64,000 nt of DNA from CBDCZY01 sp965224745 (GCA_965224745.1 CBDCZY010000004.1:310001-374000); one strand, 5' to 3'. Numbered from the stretch's first letter, positions 52,582 to 61,632 are shown. Notes: generated by a model not told the origin, from the sequence alone. Program-made: numbers and translations.

Positions 52582-53883
52582 ATGAAATTTATTCATACGT
52601 TTAACAATTTCTTGTCGCGATCAGTAGCTGATTACAAAATTGTTTTTTGCTTATCGATTTTGTATTGTAGTAATGGATTCGCCGAAACGGATTTAACTCC
52701 AGAGAGTGCTTTAAAGCAATATAAAGAACTTTTTTCACAACAGGAAAAGGGATTTGAGAAACAACGACAAGTCATTGTGGAACAGGGTAAAGAGATAGAT
52801 AAATTAAAGTCTCGATTAGACTCTTTATCTCCTAAAACATCAAAAGTGAAGGCATCGTCATCAAAAAAGAAACCTAATTTAGTTACTAGAAGAAAAACAG
52901 CAGGCACAATAACATTGCCAGACAAGCCTGTTGGAAATGCACCGCCTAAAACTGCTGAAGAAACACGTCCTCCTGAAATACCCAGGGTGAGTGACAATGT
53001 TGGAGGGGTTTTAACTAGAAAGGGTAACTTGGTGGTTGAGCCTTCTTTGCAATATTCATACACCGATAATAACCGGGTTTTTCTTGATGCTTTTACATTT
53101 CTACCTGCCATTGCAGTCGGTGTCATTGATATTCGACAAATTAAACGGCATAGTTTTTTTGGAAGTTTAGCGACACGTTATGGTGTTACAGATCGTTTAG
53201 AGTTGGAGTTCAGAGCCCCGTATGTATATCGAAATGATAGCCAGCGTTCTCGAGCTGTTAGCATAGGAATTGGTGAGGATGAAATTTTCAATGCTACTGG
53301 TAATGATATTGGTGATCTTGAATTTTCAGCGCGTTATCAATTAAATAAAGGAGGAGGTGGTTGGCCTGTTTTTGTTGGTAATATGATAACTACTATTCCA
53401 ACAGGAAAAAGCCCTTTTGATATTGAATTTGTCCAATCAACTGCAGGAGCTGTATTTCCTACTGAATTGCCTACTGGTAGTGGTTATTTTAGTTTTCAAC
53501 CTAGCATTTCAGCTCTTTACCCCACTGATCCAGGCGTTTTTTTTGGTAATATAAGTTATAACTATAGCCTCGAAACTAATGAAAGCGTTGGTAGGGTTGA
53601 CCCTGGTGATGCGATTGGTGCAAGCTTTGGGATGGGGTTTGCGTTAAATGAACGTTCATCGTTTAGTCTGGGTTACTCTCATAAACATGTATTTAATTCC
53701 AAAATTAATGGACAAAATATAACAGGAAGTACATTAGATATTGGTCAACTATTAATTGGATATTCGTTTAAAGTTTCACCAAAAACCAATATTAATTTTT
53801 CTGTCGGGATTGGTGTAACTGATGATGCACAAGATGTTCGATTAAATATCAGGCTTCCAATGACATTTGATTTTCTATCATAA
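52582..53883 (+). CDS. FapF-like outer-membrane barrel with periplasmic coiled coil
   Basis: A 433-residue outer-membrane protein. A signal peptide (ending near NGFAE) is followed by a short coiled coil (about 38-85, QYKELFSQQEKGFEKQRQ... IDKLKSRL), a Ser/Lys/Pro-rich linker and a C-terminal beta-barrel (about 150-433) with alternating strands and a small aromatic/Gly pattern. This order (signal, coiled coil, linker, barrel) is that of FapF, the amyloid export channel of the Pseudomonas Fap system. The adjacent FapD-like protease supports this. It is on the opposite strand to the other cluster genes, unlike the canonical fap operon. The identification is by layout, not close sequence match. 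Confidence 0.72.
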   Translation: MKFIHTFNNFLSRSVADYKIVFCLSILYCSNGFAETDLTPESALKQYKELFSQQEKGFEKQRQVIVEQGKEIDKLKSRLDSLSPKTSKVKASSSKKKPNLVTRRKTAGTITLPDKPVGNAPPKTAEETRPPEIPRVSDNVGGVLTRKGNLVVEPSLQYSYTDNNRVFLDAFTFLPAIAVGVIDIRQIKRHSFFGSLATRYGVTDRLELEFRAPYVYRNDSQRSRAVSIGIGEDEIFNATGNDIGDLEFSARYQLNKGGGGWPVFVGNMITTIPTGKSPFDIEFVQSTAGAVFPTELPTGSGYFSFQPSISALYPTDPGVFFGNISYNYSLETNESVGRVDPGDAIGASFGMGFALNERSSFSLGYSHKHVFNSKINGQNITGSTLDIGQLLIGYSFKVSPKTNINFSVGIGVTDDAQDVRLNIRLPMTFDFLS

Positions 53884-54436
53884 GTTTCTGATTAGACCGT
53901 TTTATAAGAGAAGCTAAGACATTTATAGTGTGGACTGCTTGTGAAAGGAGGCTATGCAAATTATAAATGCTTGGCTTAGTACCTGTTCAAGATCTTCAAC
54001 GAAACCGCCATTCATATTTGGCGGTGCTCGAAATCCTTATTTAGCCCATGAAAATAGCGGCTTATGCATTCTTCCATAACTATAGAGAAAGACATTTAAA
54101 GTAGACTTCGAATATTAATTTTCTCGAAAGCTTTGCCTGGGTCTAATGTCAATATTGAAGAGTAGGGGTATGGCGCCTTAATATGTGTTTTCTTGATTGA
54201 TCATTTGTTTTAGGGATTGAAGAGAAGTAAATCTAGAATTTTTCATAGTGCTAATCTTTATCAAAAATATCTGCACCATTGACTTGAGAAGAGGGCTTTC
54301 AAAAGGAATTTGATAAAGATAGATAGAGGTAAGAAGGAGAGTTATATTAAAATGATCATGTAAGAGCAGTTTCCATCTAACCAGCAACCTTTATTTGGGT
54401 TGACAATAGCTCATGGGGTTGAATATTATTTTTCGA
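53884..54436. other. Intergenic region between convergent genes
   Basis: No gene supported; a 69-codon minus-strand frame at 54178-54387 has neither ribosome site nor motif. A perfect 7-bp hairpin ACCGCCA (54004-54010)-8 nt-TGGCGGT (54019-54025) may contribute to termination of the barrel gene. Confidence 0.5.
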
Positions 54437-54928
54437 CTATTTAATTATTGTTGGCAAAATTATATTTCTGAATGTTTCGATATTACTGATATTAAAGTTG
54501 ATATTTTTTAAATGACTAATGTCAATGTTAACTGTATTGACTGTTCTTATAACTTGATTGTCAAGGTTGTTCTGTATTACAGAATTTATCATTGCATTTG
54601 TGATATCTTTAGCTATGTTTAAGTCTCCATTTTTAATAAGGGGTATATTTGTTGGCAATTCAAATATAGATGAAAATATTTCGACGCCATTTCTGTAGAT
54701 TACTTTTTCAAAGCTAAAATCAATCACTATCCCGTTCGGCAAAGTGAACCCGCCCCGTATTGAATCCAATTCAGCATTAGAAGCTTTTTGCCATTCCTTA
54801 TTGATTCGGCTTTTATATAATTCATTTTCGTCAGCTAAAACATTCGAAGATAAACTTGATAGAAAACCGAACATAGAAAGAATTACACTTAAACCTGATA
54901 TTCGAAAATAATGATAATATCTATTCAT
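54437..54928 (-). CDS. Secreted protein with double-glycine motif in Fap-like cluster
   Basis: A 163-residue exported protein. Start chosen at the ATG 54928 (GGGGAT upstream); a longer frame to 54958 would overlap the preceding protease gene. A signal peptide (hydrophobic stretch ISGLSVILSMFGFLSSLSS, cut near VLADE) is followed by SNAELDSIRGG, which matches a double-glycine processing motif, and then FTLPNGIVIDFSFEKVIYRNG and a C-terminal Asn/Ile-rich part (VIQNNLDNQVIRTVNTVNI). The N-rich beta-prone tail resembles the fibril-like protein at 56142. It is probably a minor subunit or chaperone, processed by the C39 protease encoded just upstream (inference). Confidence 0.7.
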   Translation of the reverse strand: MNRYYHYFRISGLSVILSMFGFLSSLSSNVLADENELYKSRINKEWQKASNAELDSIRGGFTLPNGIVIDFSFEKVIYRNGVEIFSSIFELPTNIPLIKNGDLNIAKDITNAMINSVIQNNLDNQVIRTVNTVNIDISHLKNINFNISNIETFRNIILPTIIK

Positions 54929-54947
54929 TCTGATATCCCCTGCTGTT

Positions 54948-55667
54948 TTAAAAGTCATTTACAATTGGTTGTAACAGGTTAAATGAAGATAAGCTTGAGC
55001 GATCCACCACAGTTTCTAAATGAGCCTTGACTATGAATTCCCATTCAGTTTTGTTCTGAAAATGGTTGGCTGCAACATCCAGTTTGTCATAGATAAAGAA
55101 TAAAATACGATGATCCCACATGTCTTCAAATTTATTTCTGGGAATGATTTTGATTCCAACAGCAGGATCCCCTACTAATACTTCTCGTTTTGTAATGCCC
55201 TTAATAATGATAAAGTGCATATAACCTTTATTATTAATGATGGTTATAGCTGGTACATTGGTACGAATAAGTTGATCCAGATTGATCTTAAAGCCGGCAG
55301 ATCGGTAACCCCTTCTATGTAGGTATAACTTCATATCTAATAAGGAAAACCCTTTTTCTTGAATTTTTTGCTGATTTCCATTTTCATACATATCTTTAAA
55401 TACACTTTGCTCATTCACTACATCTTCATAATGGAAAGATAGTAGACTCGCTAATGCTGATGAGCCACAACTAAAATCATATTGTTGTTTATAAATAGTT
55501 TTGAATTGACGACCTTTAAAACTTGTTATAGGTATGTGAAAATTTCCCCCGCCAGCCATACCATTAAAGTTTCCACCACTTGCAATACCATTTAGGTCAA
55601 CAGCCTCAACCCTGTTGTTTGTTAGTGGTAAAAAAAATAATGAAAAAAGAAGTAATATGTTTTTCAT
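54948..55667 (-). CDS. FapD-like periplasmic C39 peptidase
   Basis: A 239-residue C39-family cysteine peptidase with a signal peptide (MKNILLLFSLFFLPLTNNRVEA). Catalytic residues: C67 in QYDFSCGSSALASLL, H151 in GYMHFIIIKG, D167 in VLVGDPAVG. It lacks transporter domains, so unlike bacteriocin exporters it acts alone in the periplasm. In Fap systems FapD has this architecture and is needed for amyloid secretion or processing (family knowledge). It is flanked on both sides by secreted proteins with GG motifs, which are its likely substrates. It sits 24 bp from the upstream gene in a four-gene minus-strand operon. Confidence 0.85.
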   Translation of the reverse strand: MKNILLLFSLFFLPLTNNRVEAVDLNGIASGGNFNGMAGGGNFHIPITSFKGRQFKTIYKQQYDFSCGSSALASLLSFHYEDVVNEQSVFKDMYENGNQQKIQEKGFSLLDMKLYLHRRGYRSAGFKINLDQLIRTNVPAITIINNKGYMHFIIIKGITKREVLVGDPAVGIKIIPRNKFEDMWDHRILFFIYDKLDVAANHFQNKTEWEFIVKAHLETVVDRSSLSSFNLLQPIVNDF

Positions 55668-55691
55668 ATCTCATCAAATAGTAAAAGTCTA

Positions 55692-56054
55692 TTAAAATAA
55701 AAGATTTATATTAACAAGCGTTGCATCTTGTATAAGGACATTATTGCCCGTATTTTGAATGACAGAAATAAAACCATTCGCCTCTGTAAATGATCCATGA
55801 GCTATTATATTGGAACCAGTTACATTATCAGTCGCTATGTTGCCACTCAATACTCCATCAACATTCAAATTGTTATAAGTGGTTATGTCTACTACACCTC
55901 CCATACCACGCTCTTGATCTAATTCTTCAGGTAAAACCGCTTGATTTAGTTCTAACCACATCGCAGCTTGTAACTTTTCTGCTTTAACTATATGAACTTG
56001 AGTCATTAGCAAAAAAAGCAGAACTGTATAAAAACCTCTCTGTACTTTTGTCAT
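55692..56054 (-). CDS. Small secreted protein with double-glycine motif in Fap-like cluster
   Basis: A 120-residue exported protein. ATG 56054 is preceded by AAGGAGAACATT, so the longer frame (to 56087) is rejected. The signal peptide ends near HIVKAEK. Then comes LPEELDQERGMGG, again a double-glycine-type motif, followed by a short beta-prone, Asn/Thr/Val-rich segment (VDGVLSGNIATDNVTGSN, VIQNTGNNVLIQDATLVNI). Composition and N-terminal layout parallel the 54437 protein although the two are not otherwise alike. A nucleator or minor fibre role is plausible but unproven. Confidence 0.7.
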   Translation of the reverse strand: MTKVQRGFYTVLLFLLMTQVHIVKAEKLQAAMWLELNQAVLPEELDQERGMGGVVDITTYNNLNVDGVLSGNIATDNVTGSNIIAHGSFTEANGFISVIQNTGNNVLIQDATLVNINLLF

Positions 56055-56141
56055 AATGTTCTCCTTATTAAAAGTGGTTTTAAACAATGAGCAATTACTG
56101 GTGAACTAAAGTTCACCAGTAATCCATTCACTTAAACATAA

Positions 56142-56765
56142 TTACTGATTAACATTTACATTACCCTGGAAAGATACCTGTTGTTGCGCTAAAGAATTAG
56201 CTCCATTGTTCATGACGGTTTGGTTGATACCTGCTGCTCCGTTAAAAGAGTTATCTATATTATTGCTCACTGCTTGAACCGCAAGAAGACTATGTTTTAG
56301 AGTATTGCCAGTTACCGTTCCATCCAGATATGAGTCGTTTACCTTGTAGTTAGCTGTCGCAATACCGCCATTATTAGCTGATGCGGTACCTGTTCCACCT
56401 GCACTAGAATAGCTGTTGTCAGAATTATCAGTCAGGCTGTTGTCAGAATTATCAGTCAAACTGTTATCTGATTTATCAGTCACGCTGTTGTCAGAATTAT
56501 CAGTCAAACTGTTGTCTGATTTATCAGTCAATCTGTTATCTGATTTATCAGTCAGGCTGTTGTCAGAATTATTGGTGTTATCCGTAGTAGCCGTTGAATG
56601 TTTATTGGCTGATGACGATCCTGTACCCTTGCTAATAGAAAATGCGCTAGCTTTTTGGCCTTTACCACTATATCCATGATGCTTTGAATTTGCCCATGCG
56701 CTGGTTGTAGTACCTAAAACAATCGCTATGCTTGCGACAAGTATTTTTTTATTAAAATTTTTCAT
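56142..56765 (-). CDS. Repeat-rich, amyloid-like secreted fibril candidate
   Basis: A 207-residue secreted protein. A signal peptide (ILVASIAIVLGTTTSAWANS) precedes a Ser/Gly-rich N-terminus, six octapeptide repeats (consensus SLTDxSDN, residues 70-117), and a C-terminal domain rich in Asn, Gln, Gly, Ala and Val (NNIDNSFNGAAGINQTVMN, NSLAQQQVSFQGNVNVNQ). The Q/N-rich, aromatic-poor C-terminus is the kind of sequence seen in Fap/curli-type amyloid subunits. First gene of the minus-strand operon, presumably the main subunit. No double-glycine motif, so it may bypass the C39 protease. Confidence 0.72.
   Translation of the reverse strand: MKNFNKKILVASIAIVLGTTTSAWANSKHHGYSGKGQKASAFSISKGTGSSSANKHSTATTDNTNNSDNSLTDKSDNRLTDKSDNSLTDNSDNSVTDKSDNSLTDNSDNSLTDNSDNSYSSAGGTGTASANNGGIATANYKVNDSYLDGTVTGNTLKHSLLAVQAVSNNIDNSFNGAAGINQTVMNNGANSLAQQQVSFQGNVNVNQ
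56415..56558 (-). repeat. Six tandem 24-bp coding repeats
   Basis: Six in-frame 24-bp units encode SLTDKSDN, RLTDKSDN, SLTDNSDN, SVTDKSDN, SLTDNSDN, SLTDNSDN inside the fibril-candidate gene. Their close nucleotide similarity points to recent expansion and probable copy-number variation between strains. Confidence 0.88.
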
Positions 56766-57142
56766 GACATTAACTCCAAATATAATTACAAATCACCAGA
56801 TCATTTTTGTTTGATGCTGATGGATAGAAAAGCGTTTGTTGCAATACGAAGATCAGCAATTTACGCAGCTTCAGTTTGTTCTAATTTGGGCTTAAATTTC
56901 AATCAAGAGAATATTAAAATCAACTTAAAATACCTAAAATTTGGTTTTTTTAGTATCCCATTGAGAGTTATTTGGGTCGATCAAGAATGGACTTTAGAAC
57001 AATATTCAGAGTAATACTATCAATGTAGTATGTTTGTGCACTCTAAGTTTTCTGTGGTTTTATTCATATAGGGCAGTTTCTTTATTTTGAGTTGCACTTA
57101 CAAATTGAATTTAGGGTATAAAATAAAGAGGTGATTTAATTT
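56766..57142. promoter_or_regulatory. Divergent promoter region of the amyloid operon and its regulator
   Basis: 377 bp of AT-rich DNA between the divergent fibril-candidate gene and the response-regulator gene. No gene is supported. It should hold both promoters. AGAGGTGA at 57127-57134 is the ribosome site of the regulator gene. I could not define an operator. Confidence 0.45.
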
Positions 57143-57976
57143 ATGTTTATTATCCATAAGGTAATGTTAGTATCTATTGACAATTATATTCATGGTCTGG
57201 TTGAAGGATATTGTGTTGCTAATCAATTGATACTAGAAATTTTTTTAAAAGAGAGAGTATTTCATTCTAAAGATATCAATAAGGATTTTCATGTAATTAT
57301 TATTGATGCACGAAAACCAGATTCAAGATTAACAAAGTCGAACCTCAGTGAGTTACAACAGATAAGTGCTGGCTACCATATTCCAGTTTGTGTTATAGGA
57401 GATCCTGAAACCAATTGTTTAAAACTAACAGACTCATCGATAGACTGTTTTTTTAAAGAACCTATATTGGAGCAATTGGATAACTATTTCCGAATTCATT
57501 TTAAATTTAATTCCCATCCTTTTCCTGATAGAAGAGACAGGGAAAGAAGAGCTAGAGAAAGAAGAGATTTGTTGGAGCGTAATTCTTTTTTTAACTTAGA
57601 AACGCCTGATTTATCACACAGTAACGATAATATTTCTGCTACCCCAACAAAAGCCAGACACTGTTATAACCTTGGTCCATTTAAAATTGACATGAACTGT
57701 AACTCAGTTTTATTTATGGGTAAAGATTTAGGCCTGACTTATAAAGAGTTTAAACTCTTTAGTTTTCTTGCAACTGATGTTGATCGGGTTTTCCGTTCTG
57801 ACGAAATTATTGAACACCTATGGTCTGAAACTTATCGTGCAAATAAATCTGATTTATATCAGTATATGCATTTGTTGCGTAAGAAAATAGAAAAAGACCC
57901 CGAGCGACCGCAATGGATTCTAACTATTAAAAGAGTTGGATACAGACTTAGTTTAACGCCTGCGTTGAACAGGTAG
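57143..57976 (+). CDS. OmpR-type response regulator
   Basis: A 277-residue transcription regulator. The N-terminal receiver (1-115) keeps a phospho-acceptor candidate D55 (VIIIDARKP) and conserved K105 (FFKEP), but the acidic pocket is reduced to one Asp (D13 in LVSIDN), so control may be atypical. A highly charged linker (about 125-142, RRDRERRARERRD) leads to an OmpR/PhoB winged-helix domain (about 170-275: LGLTYKEFKLFSFLA, DEIIEHLWSE, YMHLLRKKIEKDP, IKRVGYRLS). No histidine kinase lies nearby. It is divergent from the amyloid-like operon, which it probably controls (inference). Confidence 0.85.
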   Translation: MFIIHKVMLVSIDNYIHGLVEGYCVANQLILEIFLKERVFHSKDINKDFHVIIIDARKPDSRLTKSNLSELQQISAGYHIPVCVIGDPETNCLKLTDSSIDCFFKEPILEQLDNYFRIHFKFNSHPFPDRRDRERRARERRDLLERNSFFNLETPDLSHSNDNISATPTKARHCYNLGPFKIDMNCNSVLFMGKDLGLTYKEFKLFSFLATDVDRVFRSDEIIEHLWSETYRANKSDLYQYMHLLRKKIEKDPERPQWILTIKRVGYRLSLTPALNR

Positions 57977-58139
57977 GAATGGGAATGAAATAATGTCAGA
58001 AGCGGACTCAGGTTTTCTGTCCATATTCAGTTGCATAGCGTAACTTCTTATTTTTCACAGGTAGCGGTTTGCAGAATGTCAGCCAGCGAAGGAATCTAGT
58101 TCGCGTTTAATGTGCGATCAAGCAGGTATTTCCAGAACG

Positions 58140-58528
58140 AAATCCCGTGTTTGCGAGGTTTTTTTTAAGCTGGCAAAGGTGCCGCTGCATTGTCGACCCG
58201 TTTTTCTTCGGGTGTTTCCACTGATTTTGTGCCTCTTAACGTAATCTCGAATATCCCGCTCACTGATGTCGCTGTGCAAGGGAATCTCCGGACGCGGAAT
58301 AAGTCATGCTGGTTGTTGCCCATACGTGTTTCATACTCAGTATGCGTTACAATAGAGCTGATGAAACTGTGCTTTCAAATGATCGGCCAGGATAGGGTCA
58401 GGTGCTTTTTTATAGATTTTCAAAGCTACCCATTGTCGATTCTGTTTGCTAGTCCATCTAGCTTGACTTGAAATTGTGTTTTCGGGTCTTCTTTTCCAGT
58501 GTATGAATTTCATATTCCAATTGCTCAA
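58140..58528 (-). pseudogene. Transposase C-terminal remnant (IS66-like)
   Basis: Minus-strand fragments separated by stops and frame changes: an open stretch 58528-58337 (APDPILADHLKAQFHQLY), then RPEIPLHSDISERDIRDYV, RHKISGNTRRKTGRQCSG and FASLKKTSQTR. The IPLHS-x-x-SExDIR...KISGxTR pattern is the last catalytic region of an IS66-like transposase. The remainder of the 727-bp gap 57977-58703 shows no gene. Confidence 0.6.
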
Positions 58529-58703
58529 TGCGATCTGATAGCCATTGGACTAGCTCTAGGAGCGCATCGATGAGTGGCGTGGTTAGCACGTCTAGAATTA
58601 TTTGGGAATGTAGTTTAGTACATTCTCTTTTCAATTGCTTCTTAGATTCAACTCATAATTGCAATCGAGTAAGATTGGCTTTCATAGTCCAGTAGACATA
58701 GTT

Positions 58704-58931
58704 TTAATTCGAATTAATCCACTGATAAATTTCAATTGTTTCCGGTTCACAACTGGAACAACCGCTACCGCATTGCGTTCCCGCGGGAAGCTGCCGGATT
58801 TTCCCTTTTTGACTTAAGGTTCTGAGCATGTTGCGAGCTACTTCGGGTTCGAGTTTAAAATTGGCACATATCTCTTTCAGAGGGGCTTGCCCTCGTACTT
58901 GGATATAATTTCGTAAATCACGCAGAATCAT
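58704..58931 (-). CDS. feoC: FeoC-like iron-sulfur transcription regulator
   Basis: A 75-residue winged-helix protein (MILRDLRNYIQVRGQAPLKEI, PEVARNMLRTLSQKGKI) with a CGSGCSSC cysteine cluster that should bind an oxygen-sensitive iron-sulfur centre, as in FeoC. It lies 2 bp after feoB. In enterobacteria FeoC stabilises FeoB when oxygen is low (family knowledge). Confidence 0.9.
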   Translation of the reverse strand: MILRDLRNYIQVRGQAPLKEICANFKLEPEVARNMLRTLSQKGKIRQLPAGTQCGSGCSSCEPETIEIYQWINSN

Positions 58932-58933
58932 CG

Positions 58934-61309
58934 TTACTTGCAGCAGTTACGATGAGGGAAATTAGTTTTTTCAGTGGCCCCTGTTTCGGTTAATGGCTGA
59001 CCCTGAATGAGGTTTAAATGGGCTAGGTGACGTCTCCCAGCCAAATATAACGACAAATAAACCAGACCAAAGAACGCAATGATGATAGTAATCCACATTG
59101 CAGATTGCTGAGGGTGCAGCGAATAGGTGGCGGACTGATAAAATAATGTGGAGACCATATAGGCAAGGCCAGTGGTCCAGGCAATCGCAAACCACATCCA
59201 ACGAGAGCCTGCTTCCCTTTGAACGGCCGACGTTGCGGCGACACACGGAAAGTACAATAAGATAAACAATAAATAAGCGAAAGCGCCAATAGCACCATCA
59301 AACCTTTTTTCCATCGCGCCGAATGTGGCCACTGAAACTTCCTGCTCTTCGGCAGCAGCTTTTTGATCGTTCGCACTTAGTAAGACAGATAAACCCAGCG
59401 GATCCAATATCAAATCGAGCGAGTCTTTGAGATTGTCGGGAATAGTTTTTAACGAATCTATCAGGGCCGTTTTTAGTTCAAAAGGTTCGTTATTTTCGGG
59501 GCTGGGTTGATCCAGTTGGGAATAGGTAGCATCCAGTGTGCCAACGACAACCTCTTTCGCTAAAATGCCAGTGAATATGCCAACCGTTGCAGGCCAATTA
59601 TCTTCATGGATACCGAACGGCTCAAAAATAGGCGTCATTTTTTTGCTGATTTCGCTGAGTACTGATTGTTGCGTGTTCTCATTATTAAAACTGCCATCGA
59701 TACCCCATGCACTCAGCACATTGATGACCATGACCATAATAACGATATAACGTCCTGCGTCTGAAATAAAGCCTTTGAGTCTGAGCCAAGTATGTAACAG
59801 CAAGCTCTTTAAACTAGGTAATTGATAGGTAGGTAATTGCAGCAAAAATGCTTCCGGTTCACCTTGCAGTAAAGTAGATTTTAGAAGAAAACCAGTGAAA
59901 ATGGCCGCTGCGATACCCACTAAGTACAACAAAAAGACGATGTTTTGCCCGTTGTGCTGAAAAAAAGCGGCAGCAAACAACGCATAAACTGACAATCTGG
60001 CGCCGCAAGACATGAAAGGTGACATCATGATGGTTATGATTCTTTCTCGTTCCACCTCCATCGTTCTTGCCGCCATAATGCCAGGCACGTTACAGCCAAA
60101 GCCTACGATTAATGGCACGAAGGCTTTGCCGGGAAGACCTATTCTGCGCATGAAACGTTCCATCACAAAAGCCGCTCGTGCCATGTAGCCAGAATCTTCC
60201 AGGAAAGACAGAAATAAATATAAAAACCCGATGATAGGGATAAAAGTAGCCACTACTTGAATACCGCCACCCAAACCTTTGGAGAGCAGCGTATTGAGCC
60301 ATAGTGGTAAGCCTAAATCGTTCAGCCAGGCACCTAAACCATCAACCAATAACGCACCTGTGGCCTGATCAAAAAAATCGATGAAAGCACCACCCAGGTT
60401 AATGGTAAAAGAAAACATCAGGTAGATAGCGAATAAAAAAATTGGAATGCCTAACCAGCGGTTGAGAACCACGGTATCAATCGCATCAGAAAAGGTATTG
60501 CTTGATGAACTGGTCTTTTGAACAACATTATTGGCAATGGAATGCGCTATTTCAAAGCGTTGATCAGCAATCAATAAATCAACGCTTTCATCGTACTCAC
60601 TTTCTATCGATTGTTTTAGCTCAGCTATTTTAGCTGCAATTTGAGGGGTGTCAGATAATTCTTCAATGGCTTCACCTGATAACCATTGCAATCGATCCCA
60701 TCGGGTCGATCCAGTCATTGATATTGGGTTTTCCTGGGAGATGTAGTCGTCAAGAGTCGTTATTGCTGCTTCTATATCTGGTTGATAATGCAACTGATTA
60801 GAAGCGGGTATCTGCTTATGATCCAATAACTTCGCTTTCAAAGTATCGATGCCCTGATGACGTTTAGCCACCATAGGGATGACTGGACAACCGAGCGCAT
60901 CAGCCAGCTGCTCCCTATTAATCTCCCAACCCTGGAGGTCTGCCAGATCCATCATATTGAGTACCACGATAACCGGGCAGTCCATTTCCAGTAGTTGTAG
61001 TGTTAAATAGAGACTTCTTTCCAAGCTTGAGGCATCAATGATATTGATGATTATTTCAGCTTCTTTAGCAAGCAAAAAACGACAGGTAATTTGCTCATCG
61101 ATGGAAGTGTGGTCGTTATCAAGTGAGTAAGTTCCAGGCAAATCAATTAACTTGAACTGTTTCTCACCCATCATAAATTGGCCTTCCTTTTTTTCAACAG
61201 TAACGCCTGGCCAATTACCAGTTCTTTGATGCGCACCCGTTAGGTCGTTGAAAAGGGTCGTTTTCCCTGAGTTAGGGTTGCCGATGACGGCTACGGTTCG
61301 AGAATTCAT
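58934..61309 (-). CDS. feoB: Ferrous iron transporter FeoB
   Basis: A 791-residue inner-membrane ferrous iron transporter. The N-terminal G-domain has G1 GNPNSGKTT (10-18), G3 DLPGT and the G4 VVLNMMD loop, followed by the GDI-like helical region. The membrane part contains the two Gate motifs around PIIGFLYLFLSFLEDSGYMAR and GFGCNVPGIMAART, with Cys in the conserved positions. Full length. Cotranscribed with feoA (13 bp upstream) and feoC. Expected to be induced under iron limitation via the Fur site upstream of feoA. Confidence 0.96.
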   Translation of the reverse strand: MNSRTVAVIGNPNSGKTTLFNDLTGAHQRTGNWPGVTVEKKEGQFMMGEKQFKLIDLPGTYSLDNDHTSIDEQITCRFLLAKEAEIIINIIDASSLERSLYLTLQLLEMDCPVIVVLNMMDLADLQGWEINREQLADALGCPVIPMVAKRHQGIDTLKAKLLDHKQIPASNQLHYQPDIEAAITTLDDYISQENPISMTGSTRWDRLQWLSGEAIEELSDTPQIAAKIAELKQSIESEYDESVDLLIADQRFEIAHSIANNVVQKTSSSSNTFSDAIDTVVLNRWLGIPIFLFAIYLMFSFTINLGGAFIDFFDQATGALLVDGLGAWLNDLGLPLWLNTLLSKGLGGGIQVVATFIPIIGFLYLFLSFLEDSGYMARAAFVMERFMRRIGLPGKAFVPLIVGFGCNVPGIMAARTMEVERERIITIMMSPFMSCGARLSVYALFAAAFFQHNGQNIVFLLYLVGIAAAIFTGFLLKSTLLQGEPEAFLLQLPTYQLPSLKSLLLHTWLRLKGFISDAGRYIVIMVMVINVLSAWGIDGSFNNENTQQSVLSEISKKMTPIFEPFGIHEDNWPATVGIFTGILAKEVVVGTLDATYSQLDQPSPENNEPFELKTALIDSLKTIPDNLKDSLDLILDPLGLSVLLSANDQKAAAEEQEVSVATFGAMEKRFDGAIGAFAYLLFILLYFPCVAATSAVQREAGSRWMWFAIAWTTGLAYMVSTLFYQSATYSLHPQQSAMWITIIIAFFGLVYLSLYLAGRRHLAHLNLIQGQPLTETGATEKTNFPHRNCCK

Positions 61310-61322
61310 CGAAGCAAAGCCG

Positions 61323-61568
61323 TTAAATTTGCGACACCATAATTTGCCTGGCGATATCCTTGCTGATGGCTAATCGGTTGGACGCATGAGCAACTAAAAC
61401 GGATCCCGAAAGATTGCGGAGTACTCTGCAGGAAGTCCCTATATTTAAACCCATACTGAGCAGGCGTTTTTTAGTTTTATTCTCAGCCAAAATATGAGAA
61501 AGTCCAACCCATTGCCCTGGGCGCGTATCACTCAGAGAGAAAATATAATTTTTGGTTACATCTTTCAT
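61323..61568 (-). CDS. feoA: FeoA
   Basis: An 81-residue SH3-like cytoplasmic protein required with FeoB for ferrous iron uptake. The family pattern is visible: GQWVGLSHILAENKTKKRLLSMGLNIGT, CRVLRNLSGSVLVA, RLAISKDIARQIMV. First gene of feoABC; a Fur box lies 46 bp upstream of its start. Confidence 0.93.
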   Translation of the reverse strand: MKDVTKNYIFSLSDTRPGQWVGLSHILAENKTKKRLLSMGLNIGTSCRVLRNLSGSVLVAHASNRLAISKDIARQIMVSQI

Positions 61569-61613
61569 GGCATTAAGCCCTTAAAGTTCAGATAATTAGG
61601 TTTTAATAATATT

Positions 61614-61632
61614 AATGAGAATGATTTTCATT
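61614..61632 (-). promoter_or_regulatory. Fur box upstream of feoABC
   Basis: AATGAGAATGATTTTCATT is a near-palindrome matching the Fur consensus hexamers (GATAAT/AATGAG-type arms). It lies 46 bp before the feoA ATG, the expected place for iron-dependent repression. Confidence 0.82.

Noticed and set aside
56415..56558. Regularly spaced repeats that could suggest a CRISPR array
   Set aside because: The 24-bp units are contiguous, without unique spacers, and lie in frame inside a secreted-protein gene; no cas genes are present.
56811..57014. 67-codon plus-strand frame upstream of the response regulator
   Set aside because: No ribosome site, no domain, and it lies in the expected divergent promoter region.
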